From Chrysochromulina tobinii (taxonomy: Eukaryota > Haptophyta > Prymnesiales > Chrysochromulinaceae): DNA of 38,894 bases. The stretch is from the NCBI GenBank assembly GCA_001275005.1, contig JWZX01003402.1, positions 1 to 38,894 of the forward strand, read 5' to 3'. The position numbers were made by a program, and so were the translations under genes. Each line of letters opens with the position of its first letter. The stretch's first letter is position 1. Positions 9,976-18,245 of this stretch are shown piece after piece. Below the pieces are notes generated by a model. The model was not told the DNA's origin, ran no database searches, and saw only the letters and a list, made by a program, of their open reading frames with translations.

Positions 9976-10315
9976 GACAAACTCGCAAGTGGAAATCAAA
10001 CGTAAACCTGGTCGCGTAGGTTGGTGAATGCGGCATCAAACTACACAAAGGCAGCCTGGTGAGCTCACACAGACACACATTCACATTCATACACATTAAC
10101 AGTTTAACACCATATGGCGGGTTGCGTCTTGCGTGACAGTGGTGACGTTCGGTATAGTACCGGGATCGCATCTCTGCACCAGTTGGTCTTTCAACCGGTG
10201 GTCTTTCAACCGGACTCGGTCGGTCGCGTCGTCGCGCGATTCCCCGCGTTTCAAATTCACGAGAGAACCCGCTTTCCTTTTCGATTTTGGGCTGCGATCG
10301 GCCACAATCATCCAC
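9976..10315. promoter_or_regulatory. Divergent intergenic region
   Basis: A 340-nt region between the two-domain glycosyltransferase (minus) and the low-complexity protein gene (plus). It has an AT-richer stretch with tcacattcatacacattaac at 10078-10100 and a tandem 'tggtctttcaaccgg' pair at about 10183-10212. It probably holds both promoters; no specific element can be assigned. Confidence 0.35.
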
Positions 10316-12533
10316 ATGGCCAAGGCCAAGGCCAAGAAGGCCGACGGTGCAGCCAAGGCGGCCAAGCCAGAAGGCGGCAGCAAGAAAAAGGGCGGCGGCA
10401 AGGGCGGAGGTGGCAAAAAGAAGGGCGATGGTGCCAAAAAGAAGGGCGATAGTAGCAAAAAGAAAGCAAAGGCCGAGGGAGCCAAGAAGAATGTCAAGGC
10501 CGCCGCCAGTGCTCCCGCTGACGCCGGTCCGAGTGCGAGCGTTCCAGCTGTTCCCAAGCCAGCTGCCCCCCCGCCAGCTACTCCCAAGGCGGTCCCTTTT
10601 AGTTCCACCGCTGCAGCAGCTGCAGCTGCTAAGCTGCAAACAGCCCCGCCTGCGCTGCCAGATCCGTTTGAGGTGAATGAGCTGAGGGCAAGGATTGCAC
10701 AGCTCGAGGCGCTTTTGAGAAGCGCGCCTGCGCTGCCAGCTGCTGCGACGGTTGGTATTGGAACGCAAGCCAGCGCCGACGCTGCCTTCCTACGCGCGGC
10801 GCTGTCTGAGCCCGCTGCTACACCAACAGGACCCGTCGCTGTGGCCGCACCACCGCTCCCGCCTTCGCCGCCGCCGGCAGTGCCAGAGCTCACACGTGGG
10901 TTGTTGAAGCGGGAAGCCGAGCTCAACGAAGCTGCAAATGCTGACCTTCCGCCACAACCTCCGCCAAAGCCGCCAAGACAGCCCTCGCCGCCCACTGCTG
11001 CCGCTGCTGCTCCTACTACCACCGCCGCCGCCGCCACCACCGCAGCGGCTGCGGTCCCAGCATCGAAAGGAAGTGGAGAAGGCAAGAGTGCACCGAAGAC
11101 TGCCGAGGTTGGCAAGGACGCCAAGAAGAAGGCTGCTGCCGCTGCTACCCCAGAGGTGGCCAAGCCTGCATCGAAGCCAGCGCCGATACCACCTGCACTG
11201 GCGCCTGCGCTTCCGGAGCCGGCGCCAGACTTCTCACGTGGGTTGTTAAAGCGAGAACCCTCACGTGGGTTGTTGAAGCGGGAAGCCGAGCTCAACGAAG
11301 CTGCGAGCACCATGGCAGATATTTGGGCTGCAAATGCTGGAGTATCGCGAAAGCCTCCGCCAAAGCCGCCACGACAGCCCTCGCCGCCCGCTGCGCAGCC
11401 GCCCTCGCCGCCCACTGCTACCACCGCTGCTCCTACTACCACCGCCGCCGCCGCCGCCGCCGCCACCGCTGCCGTGACTGCTGCGGCTGCGGTCCCAGCA
11501 TCGAGAGGAAGTGGAGAAGGCAAGAGTGCACCGAAGACTGCCGAGGTTGGCAAGGACGCCAAGAAGAAGGCTGCTGCCGCTGCTACCCCAGAGGTGGCCA
11601 AGCCTGCATCGAAGCCAGCGCCGATACCACCTGCACTGGCGTATGTATCAAAGTCACCACCGTCGGCTGCGGCTGCGTCAGCGTCCGGAGGCTCACCTCC
11701 AGGCCCCGTGGCGCTGCCGCCGCCGACCCACCTGCACAAGGAAGGGAGCTTGGGCGGCTTGGCCGCGACTGCGCAGCAGCGGGCTCGGGACAGGGAGGCG
11801 GCTGAGCGAGCCGCCGCTGGCGGAGCCTCGCCACCATCCCAGCTCCCTGAGCCATTGCCTGTTGCAGGCAAGGGCTCACCGGGTAAGGGCAAGGGCAAAG
11901 CTGAAGGGGCGTCTGCGGCGGACTCGTCGAGCGCGGGGCTAATCCTCTTTGATCGGACGCACGACATTGGAACCTCCAGGTGATTGCCTCTGATGGCCTC
12001 TGATGGCCTCTGATTGCCTACCTCATCAGCTGACCCTCTTTGATCGGACGCGCAGCGCGGGCGCCAGCCACAGTCCGAAGGCGGATGAGTCCATGCATCT
12101 CTTCGTGCAAGAGCTCGTGCTCGAATGTGCAGAAGTTGCAGCGGACGATGCGATCTATGCCGAGGAGATGAGAGTGGCGGACGAAAGCGCCACGAGGCGC
12201 ACGTCGCGCTACACGGCGCGCGGCTCGGCGCGCGGCTCGGCGCGTGGCACGTACCGCATGCTACGCAATGGCTGGGTCAAGCTCGACGAGTCTGAGCTCG
12301 ACGCGTCAGGCGAGCTGGGCGACTTTGCTTCCCTCGGCGAGGTGGGCTTTGCTGAGGAGTTTCGGCATGCACGTGAGCGCGGCAATAGTAGCACTCCTTC
12401 TGGCTTCACGAGCGGGCAGGAGGCGGAGCTCGTCGCCGAGCTCCGGGGCGTCCGCGCCTCCGCGGTGCTTGAGCGCGCCAAGAGGAAAGCCATCGCAGGC
12501 TCTGTCAAGGAATGGTTCTGGTTTGACCCGTGA
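10316..12533 (+). CDS. Lys/Ala/Pro-rich low-complexity protein, two exons
   Basis: Exon 1 is 10316-11979 and exon 2 is 12056-12533, joined over a 76-nt GT-AG intron in phase 2, giving 713 aa. The N-terminus is a highly basic Lys/Gly/Ala tract (AKAKAKKADGAAKAAK and GGGKGGGGKKKG runs), then a short Leu-rich coiled-coil segment (FEVNELRARIAQLEALL). Two long imperfect copies of a block follow, running from RGLLKREAELNEAA through PPPKPPRQPSPP and an Ala/Thr tract to PASKPAPIPPALA. The exon 2 part is acidic and ends EWFWFDP. No catalytic domain is recognised. A histone-H1-like or scaffold role is only a guess from composition. The opposite strand is open too, but this strand has a starting ATG, a biased composition and a spliced downstream extension. 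Confidence 0.55.
10888..11640 (+). repeat. Internal tandem duplication inside the low-complexity gene
   Basis: Copy 1 (about 10888-11208) and copy 2 (about 11255-11640) share long identical stretches, for example gcaccgaagactgccgaggt and gaggtggccaagcctgcatc. Copy 2 is preceded by a short extra RGLLKRE unit, so RGLLKRE appears three times. The copies differ mainly in the length of the Ala/Thr tract, as expected from slippage. Confidence 0.85.
11980..12055 (+). other. Intron with CTGATGGCCT minisatellite and flanking direct repeat
   Basis: The 76-nt intron starts GTGATTGCCT and ends GGACGCGCAG. Its 5' half consists of a 10-nt repeat (CTGATTGCCT/CTGATGGCCT, about four copies). Its 3' end contains a perfect 17-nt copy (12035-12051) of the upstream exon sequence at 11944-11960 (cctctttgatcggacgc). 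The splice restores an open frame (phase 2). The nearer AG at 12028-12029 would create an immediate stop, so the AG at 12054-12055 is preferred. Confidence 0.65.
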
Positions 12534-13015
12534 GGAGAGAGATCTCCAGGATGAGACTCGGAGTCTGCTCTAGCGTTAATGTCGCAGATGCGTGACCGTC
12601 AGACAGCGCCGCTAGCAGACTCCATGCTACTCGACGACTCACACTTACTGGAAGCGACCCGCGCTTGTTCGTTCTCGCATCTAGTGGCGCTTTTGGCCTT
12701 TGGACACCCTGAGCTCCCAGGTTATAGTACAGTAGGAAACACAAACAGTGATCAGTGTACACTTACGTTAGATAAGTCGGGTACGAGGGGGAACCGGACC
12801 TCATCGTTATACTGTATCTGAAATATGAATTCACAACCAAAATTGTAATTCGACACCCAAGACACCGGACCGGCGTACGTACGGTTGCTCGGGGACCCCT
12901 GGACCCTTATCACAGCCAATTCACAGCGTCCATAGCAGGCGACCTTCCCAAGTGGCAGTGAATCACTGCATTGTTTTCACGTAATTCATAATGAATTGCA
13001 GCAGATATCACATCA
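12534..13015. other. Intergenic spacer
   Basis: No supported gene; all frames are short. The right end is AT-rich (cgtaattcataatgaattgc, with the palindrome ttcataatgaa) and directly precedes the next start codon, so it may be that gene's promoter. The left end is the 3' flank of the low-complexity gene. Confidence 0.4.
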
Positions 13016-14167
13016 ATGTCGCGACCTTACCGCACGGGACGTCGACTCGCATCTCACGCCGGCAAGTTGCGAGCCTCACTCAAGAAGCTCGATGCAAAAA
13101 CGAGAAAAGCCTTTGAGGACTACCTCCGTGATGTAGAGCAGCGACCCACGGGCGTGATCGGCTCTCAGTCGCCCGAGTGCACTATGTATGATTTCGTGCA
13201 GCAGCGCATCCGTCCATTTGTTGTCCATGGCGAGCTTGGCTGTTGCGAACGGCCATCATCCGCAAGGGCGACTGTGCCTCCACGCGGACGCTGCCTCATG
13301 GGCTCACGACTGCTGATTTCGATAGCGTTGTATGGCAACGACCCACACAGTTGGGAGTACCTGTCCACGGTTCTGCACAGCCTTGCCGTGGCGCGCTTCT
13401 CTGCAGGAATGTCGCGAATGGATGTGGTGCTAGACGTAACACACGTACCGCCAATAGGACGAGGGCTATCTGTGCCGCATGGCCTCAACGTCACCCATCA
13501 ATTGCACAGCCTCGACATTCGTAAGGCCCTCGCTGGGCAGCACCGACGCCGTGCGGTTCGCGCGCTTGCCTCTGACAGCTACGATTACTACGCCTATCTC
13601 AATAACGATCTGAATTTCACTGCCGAGGCATTCGATGCATTGTGTGCTGGCCAGGCTCCTTTAGCGGGCACGAACCTGATGGTTGGTCCGATGCGTTACG
13701 AGACCAAGCGGCACAAGGGAGGGTCTTTGCCATCACGGCGGCTTCTCAACGACCTGGCCTTTCCACCACACCTAGGTGGCGTGGTGACCGTTCGGGGGCA
13801 GCGCTTCCTCGTCCCAACCAATCCGCATCATGGGGCGTGGTTCCTGCCAGCGGGACGGCTGCGTTGCCTGCTGGATCGGCTCGCCATGTCCAACGAGACG
13901 CATCGCGATTGGTCTGCGGTACCGCTGCCTGATGCATCGCTTGAATATTATGATTCACTTTGGCTCATGCCATGGCTCATCAAGGTGGTGCCACTCGACA
14001 CGTATGACGATCTGCTCGTGCACCACCTCTCTAATAAATACGCCCAGATGCCGAGCATCGCAAAAGGCATGCCGGAGGCGAGCGCGCTGCGCGAAGCATC
14101 CCTCAGCTTCACCGGGTTTGAGCCAGTCTCACTCTCGCGATCTACACCGCGTGGGTCACATGGATGA
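13016..14167 (+). CDS. Putative GT-A-like glycosyltransferase
   Basis: 383 aa from ATG 13016. The core has the order expected of a nucleotide-sugar transferase. A strand LLISIALYGNDP opens the fold, followed by a region with MDVVLDVTHVPP. An acidic motif YYAYLNNDLNFTAEAF follows, where NND-L-NF resembles the variant DXD loop of several protist GT-A families. Then come MVGPMRYETKR and HHGAWFLPAGRLR, where an acceptor loop would lie. No exact family is recognised. The N-terminus is basic and lacks a signal anchor. The gene converges with the FkbM methyltransferase. The glycosyltransferase call comes from fold-like motifs plus context and is tentative. Confidence 0.45.
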   Translation: MSRPYRTGRRLASHAGKLRASLKKLDAKTRKAFEDYLRDVEQRPTGVIGSQSPECTMYDFVQQRIRPFVVHGELGCCERPSSARATVPPRGRCLMGSRLLISIALYGNDPHSWEYLSTVLHSLAVARFSAGMSRMDVVLDVTHVPPIGRGLSVPHGLNVTHQLHSLDIRKALAGQHRRRAVRALASDSYDYYAYLNNDLNFTAEAFDALCAGQAPLAGTNLMVGPMRYETKRHKGGSLPSRRLLNDLAFPPHLGGVVTVRGQRFLVPTNPHHGAWFLPAGRLRCLLDRLAMSNETHRDWSAVPLPDASLEYYDSLWLMPWLIKVVPLDTYDDLLVHHLSNKYAQMPSIAKGMPEASALREASLSFTGFEPVSLSRSTPRGSHG

Positions 14168-14596
14168 TCGCGTGCAGGCGAGAACAGGCGCCGTGGCCCA
14201 CGTGTGGGCGCACAAGTGGGCGCGCCGGCACTCACCGCTCTAAGATTAGACGGCCGTATCGGACCAGCTTGCATGCGCTTTTTCATCGGATTCGGAAGCG
14301 TCGCGGGTCGCTGAACCTGAGTGTATCTCCACATTCCGAGGGTTGCAATCTCGGCGATCATTTACTTTATCCGGAGAGCACAGGCAAATTCTCTCTCAAT
14401 GTGAAACGGTTCTTTCATACGTACGTAGCTAGTACGATAGATCGAACATGCGAAATCTTTGACGGTCGACACACGGGTGCGGGCCCCATCGACGTTGCCC
14501 GGTCGCGGCCTCGGGCTCTCTCCCCCTCACCCGAGCCGAGCCCCGAGCCCCGAGCATTCAACGGGCACGGCCAATCATCGCGATGATAGCCCGTTA
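14168..14596. other. Convergent 3' spacer
   Basis: This is a spacer between the GT-A-like gene (plus) and the FkbM methyltransferase (minus). It contains a short C/G-rich tandem run of ccgag(c)-type units at about 14530-14560 and an AT-rich part at 14395-14460. No coding region is supported. Confidence 0.45.
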
Positions 14597-15376
14597 TCAC
14601 CCATATCCGGCGAGGGCTACGTCCATCATCATCTCCGCTGCAACCCTCGTTATGAGGGGTTTCGGTCCCGCTTGGGTAATCCCTGGCGATATCCTCACAC
14701 CCGGGACAGGCAGCTCCTCGACACCAGGTCGCAGCCAGACATCACTGAACGGTACGGTGACGTTACTCGCTTGCTGCATTGATGCTGCTCTCATGAGTTT
14801 TGCAATTTTCAATGTGCTCCGTGAATTGGTTTCCACCATGATGAGCTGAAACGCATCAGGCGACACGGTGGAGAGGACCTTGTCTTCAGCGCCTTCAACA
14901 TCAAGGGATAGGAAATCGGCGCCCGTCAATCCATAATCAGAGAGAATGACTGACATGGGCTTGCACGGCACATCCACTGAGTTGTGGCGTCTCCTAGCTT
15001 GCCGTCTCTTCGTCAGACGATCCAGCTCACCTGCAGTTTCATTTCCATCTAGAGAGAAGCGCACTGTGTTGCGCGCACCATCGCCACAGACTGCTGAGTT
15101 GACCAGGTGAGCCCGCCTCCCCGAAGCGTTGAGCATGGCGAAATTCCGCGGATTTGCCTCAATCAGAACACCTCGCCAGCCGAAGCATTCTTCAAGCATC
15201 AGCGTGTTGGAGTATGTCTTGCCATCGAATGCACCAATTTCTACAAACACTCCTGGGCTCGATTTTGTCCATGCAGCCTTGAGCAGAGTAGGCAGCAGCA
15301 GCAAATCTTCGTGCAGCTGGGCACGCGACTCGCGAAACGCGCACGACACCAGCTCGCCCATGCGCGGATTCGACAT
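14597..15376 (-). CDS. FkbM-family methyltransferase
   Basis: 259 aa from ATG 15376. It shows the FkbM order of motifs: SAM-binding motif I VFVEIGAFDGKTYSN (about residues 43-57), motif II GVLIEANPRNF, then NSAVCGDGARN, the diagnostic DFLSLDVEGAED and FQLIMVETNSR. FkbM enzymes O-methylate sugars or glycolipids, or related hydroxyls, using S-adenosylmethionine. The length is normal for the family. No signal peptide is visible from this start. Sitting among glycosyltransferases, it plausibly methylates a glycan hydroxyl; the acceptor is unknown. A second member of the family lies at 26.8 kb. Confidence 0.85.
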   Translation of the reverse strand: MSNPRMGELVSCAFRESRAQLHEDLLLLPTLLKAAWTKSSPGVFVEIGAFDGKTYSNTLMLEECFGWRGVLIEANPRNFAMLNASGRRAHLVNSAVCGDGARNTVRFSLDGNETAGELDRLTKRRQARRRHNSVDVPCKPMSVILSDYGLTGADFLSLDVEGAEDKVLSTVSPDAFQLIMVETNSRSTLKIAKLMRAASMQQASNVTVPFSDVWLRPGVEELPVPGVRISPGITQAGPKPLITRVAAEMMMDVALAGYG

Positions 15377-15590
15377 CGACGCGCCCCGTCGCGCAACTTT
15401 TCATGCAAAGATTCAAGACAGTAGTAAAAAGATCTGACCGGTAAAAACTTGGCGCCCGCTCCATGCTCGACGCGCGGTGCTTCATGATCTCGACGCTGCG
15501 CTCCCAGGTCGGCTTTGCCGCGGCCGTAGCGCACGCCCGCCTCCGTCTCTCGCGTCTCGAGCTCATCGGGGGCTCTGGCCGCACAGCCGG

Positions 15591-15727
15591 CACAGTGTTC
15601 AAAGCCTATGAGGTAATTACCTGAGTAGTGAGAAGGTCCCCCTAGGTCAAAAATGCGTTCCACAGTGTTCAAAGCCTATGAGGTAATTACCTGAGTACAA
15701 GTGGGAAGGTCCCCCTAGGTCAAAAAA
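15591..15727. repeat. 70-nt tandem duplication with a 12-nt palindrome
   Basis: Two copies (15591-15660 and 15661-15727) share cacagtgttcaaagcctatg, then the perfect palindrome aggtaattacct, then ctgagta and aggtccccctaggtcaaaaa. They differ by a few bases and a short indel. On the minus strand each copy contains CAG|GTAATT, so one unit forms a possible GT...AG interval. Confidence 0.9.
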
Positions 15728-15841
15728 GTGCGCCGGCCGGCCGCTACGCGTTTAACTACGCGTCTGCCGCGCGCGCCTTCATTTCGCCGACCGCCTTCGA
15801 GCAGGCGCGGGGAGGCGCTCTGGGAGCAGGTGGCGGCAGGG

Positions 15842-16100
15842 TCGGGTTCGCTGGGGGCGGCCTCTTCTGAGTCGGCCGCGGGGTGCGGTCGGCTCCGGGG
15901 CTGTGGCTGTTGAGTCGGCCGCGGTTTCGGTGAATTCGGTGCTCGTCGCGTGTCGTGCGGGTTGTGTCAGTGTGTGGTGGGTTTGGATGGATGGTTGTGA
16001 GGTTCGTCTGTGTGATCCGTGTGCCCGTGTGCGCCCGTGTGTCCCGTGTGTGTCCCGTGTGTGCCCCGGCTCCCCCACGTGTCTTTGAACCGGTAAAAAG
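15842..16100 (+). repeat. Dispersed GT-rich repeat, copy R1
   Basis: It starts in a gagtcggccgcgg-rich block, contains ggttgtgaggttcgtctgtg and a run of gtgtcccgtgtg units, and ends ccacgtgtctttgaaccggtaaaaag. The same order of blocks is found inverted at 23450-23650 and 23670-23910. It could be a short non-autonomous element; no protein-coding capacity is evident. Confidence 0.8.
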
Positions 16101-16177
16101 ATGATCTCGGAGAGTTCCGGTGAAGCGCCCGAAGCGCGAGATGCAACCTAGGATCGGTTTGGCACCCAGTAACGAGT

Positions 16178-16894
16178 ATGTCTCTAAAGATTAAGATGCT
16201 AAACGTTTACAGGATGCCGTACACAGGATGCCGTTCACAGGATGCCGTTCACAGTGCATGGGCGCCAACAGACCGTGCGTGGAAGCACAGTCCAAATTCG
16301 CCGTCCACGCACGGTCTGTTGGCCCGTCTTCTCGACCCGTGGATGCCCCTCATCGGCAAATCCCACGCGCCTCCCCCACCGTACCCACATCCTCCCTCGT
16401 CGCCACCTCATGATCCTGCCGCGGCCTGGAGTGCCCTCGCGACCGAAGCCGTCGGCCGCTCGCCTGCCAACGAATTGTACACCTTCTTCTTCGGCCCCAC
16501 GCCCTTCTCCACCTTTTTACTCGAGTATTTGCCGCTCCTGATCACCGTCTTCTTGCCTATGTTATGTGTGATCTTCGCCCTCCTCTGCAAGAGGGCGCGC
16601 AAGTCGGTTGGCTTCCGCAAATTGCACACCGTCTTCAACGCCGCCCGCGCGGATGTGCGTTTGATCAAGTTGATGTCGGCGACGAAGATAAAAGAGGCAA
16701 GGGCAGCCTTTGCTACGGGTAAGAAAGCCTCGCCCACTAAGGGGAGGGCGGAAGAGGAGACGATTAGGGCGAGGGCCGCCGCGAGCGTCCAGAAGCCGGG
16801 CGGCAGTCCAACTCCGGCCTATGGGTATGCGTATGGCAGCAGTACATGCAATTCCAGCATGGCACCGTGCCGCAGCAGCCCTTATTACGCCTGA
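16178..16894 (+). CDS. Small single-pass membrane protein, unknown function
   Basis: The frame is open from ATG 16178 (238 aa). The first 55 codons cover a 14-nt tandem repeat and a hairpin, so the ATG at 16343 (183 aa, MPLIGKSHAPPPP) may be the real start. After a Pro-rich segment comes one strong transmembrane helix (FLLEYLPLLITVFLPMLCVI), followed at once by a basic anchor CKRARKS. A long basic, Ala-rich tail follows, then a Tyr/Ser/Gly-rich end. The positive-inside rule puts the tail in the cytosol. No family is recognised. It may be a lineage-specific protein or a non-coding frame, though the hydrophobic segment argues for coding. Confidence 0.4.
   Translation: MSLKIKMLNVYRMPYTGCRSQDAVHSAWAPTDRAWKHSPNSPSTHGLLARLLDPWMPLIGKSHAPPPPYPHPPSSPPHDPAAAWSALATEAVGRSPANELYTFFFGPTPFSTFLLEYLPLLITVFLPMLCVIFALLCKRARKSVGFRKLHTVFNAARADVRLIKLMSATKIKEARAAFATGKKASPTKGRAEEETIRARAAASVQKPGGSPTPAYGYAYGSSTCNSSMAPCRSSPYYA
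16211..16252 (+). repeat. 14-nt tandem repeat x 3
   Basis: Three copies of aggatgccgtwcac stand head to tail (16211-16224, 16225-16238, 16239-16252); the last two are identical. The 14-nt period shifts the reading frame in each copy, which argues against this stretch being constrained coding sequence. Confidence 0.9.
16264..16323. repeat. Perfect 20-bp inverted repeat with 20-nt loop
   Basis: Arms gccaacagaccgtgcgtgga (16264-16283) and its exact reverse complement (16304-16323) enclose a 20-nt loop. This is a strong hairpin immediately upstream of the ATG at 16343. It might be a small foldback element or a structured leader. Confidence 0.9.
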
Positions 16895-17610
16895 GCAAGC
16901 GGCCGCGCGCCGGCATCGTTCGGTGTCACGTTCGGTGTCACGTTCGGTGTCGGCAGCATCGGACGTGCGCTCTGATCTCGTGCAGCTTGTGCTGCTGTCG
17001 AAGAGGAATTCCAACTCCGAACTCGCCTCAACCACAGGCCTCAACAATCTCTAGAGACAAGATCAGGATACGTACGGGTAGCAGTATATACGCGCAATAC
17101 TTTCAATACACAAAATTATCGCGGAGGCCTCGGAGGAGTGCGCGAGCGAGTTTCAAGTTGACGGCGAAAAATGACGGGGTCGACGCACACGAAAGGAAAG
17201 GGGCGACCGCGTCCCTTTTTGTATATTTTGAGACGCCCGGGTGGGTGGCGGCCGCGGAACGCGGTGACGCTGTCATGGACGCCGTGCTGTGCTGCTGCTG
17301 GACGGCTGACGCGCGCTAAGACGCGCGCACGCTTGCTCGCGTTCACGCGTTGTAGTTGTCGGACCGGGTAATACTTGTGCTACTTTCTGACAGACTGCGT
17401 TTTCCTGTCACAAACTCTTCAAATTGAAATTCCCCCACCGCAATTCAGGGCGGTCCTGCCTCCTGCCAATGTGCAGGTAGCTTGGTCATTTACAAATCTC
17501 AGACTCTCTGTCACAAACTCGTGGCAAAGTCTTTCGAGGGCCTGGTCGGTGCGCGCGCTTGCGTGTGTCGTGTGTGGGTGTGTCGAGCCCAGGTTGTCTG
17601 CACTTGCTCT
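16895..17610. other. Intergenic region with 12-nt tandem repeat
   Basis: No supported gene. At 16917-16952 there are three copies of cgttcggtgtca, the last incomplete. The rest shows no clear structure until the foldback that begins at 17611. Confidence 0.5.
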
Positions 17611-18207
17611 TGCAACTCGAGCACCAGCACCAGGTGTGGCGTGTGGGGAGTTGAGAAAAGGTCAGCTTAGAACGACACAAACGCAGCGGTCGCGTCGCAA
17701 GGTGGATAGTTAGGCTTCTAGGGGAGTTTGAGAAAAGGTCAGTTGAAGCCTCGGAAGAGATCGTATCCCATCTCCTCCCATCTTCTAACCAGAGTCGGCC
17801 AGCGTGGGACCTGGGTTGGCACCCGGAGGTCGTCGCGAGGTCGTGCCTCGTGCGTGCGTACGTGCGAGCGCGCGTGCGAGCGTGCGTGCGTGCGCGTGAG
17901 CGACGGTGAGTCGGTTATTGTCAGGTTCGTCCCCCCGGTGATTTTGAACTTGTCGGGTATCTTCCCAAAGTTCTTGAATGATCGATTCAATCTCGAACGG
18001 CGACGCGCCTTTGTCGTGTGTGGGTGTGACGAGGCTTCAACTGACCTTTTCTCAAACTCCCCTAACTTTCCACCGTGCAAGCAAGCAAGCAAGTTCTTTA
18101 ATCGAAACACTTGCTTGCTTGCTTGCTTCGACCGTGCGACGCGACCGCTGCGTGTCGTTCTAAGCTGACCTTTTCTCAACTCCCCACACCTGGTGCTCGA
18201 GTTGCGA
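17611..18207. mobile_element. Nested foldback (possible non-autonomous element) upstream of TFIIB-like gene
   Basis: There are three nested inverted repeats. The outer arms (about 17611-17700 and 18130-18207) share caactcgagcacca and ggagttgagaaaaggtcagc, then ttagaacgacac and gcagcggtcgcgtcg. The middle arms (about 17701-17756 and 18028-18075) share ggggagtttgagaaaaggtc followed by agttgaagcctcg. An off-centre hairpin of (gcaa)n has arms 18077-18093 and 18110-18126, a perfect 17-bp stem. The outer and middle arms also resemble each other around ttgagaaaaggtcag. No transposase and no clear target-site duplication are visible. The right end is about 40 nt before the TFIIB-like start codon. Confidence 0.7.
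17757..18011 (+). repeat. Leader-like direct repeat, copy 1
   Basis: It shares with copy 2 (20089-20300, continuing about 20571-20605) the series gaagagatcgtatccc, tctcctccc, cttctaacc, gagtcggcc, gggttggcacc, gaggtcgtgc, a (cgtg)n run, cgacggtgagtcggtt, gtcaggttcgtccc and aagttcttga. The embedded GACG|GTGAGT at 17905/17906 is a good 5' splice site, so this may be a 5' leader exon plus intron start of the TFIIB-like gene. Confidence 0.75.
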
Positions 18208-18245
18208 GGGCAGAACTCTGCGTGGTCCAGCCCAACGCCGCTGTG

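Larger units (their letters stand above)
15377..16177. other. Repeat-rich intergenic region
   Basis: No supported gene. The region holds the 70-nt tandem duplication at 15591-15727, one copy of the dispersed GT-rich repeat at 15842-16100, and two accggtaaaaa motifs (15437-15447 and 16089-16099). The open frames here follow the GT-rich repeat and are not convincing proteins. Confidence 0.6.

Noticed and set aside
10096-11967. 623-aa open frame on the minus strand over the low-complexity gene
   Set aside because: It mirrors the Ala/Pro/Gly composition of the plus-strand gene, has no motif and no convincing start. The plus strand has an ATG followed by a coherent Lys-rich tract and a spliced extension.
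17828-17900. (cgtg)n-rich stretch as possible CRISPR-like or regulatory array
   Set aside because: It is a simple microsatellite with irregular spacing and no spacers; it is part of the leader-like repeat.
17611-18207. Autonomous DNA transposon at the foldback
   Set aside because: No transposase frame lies between the arms and no target-site duplication could be found at the outer ends.
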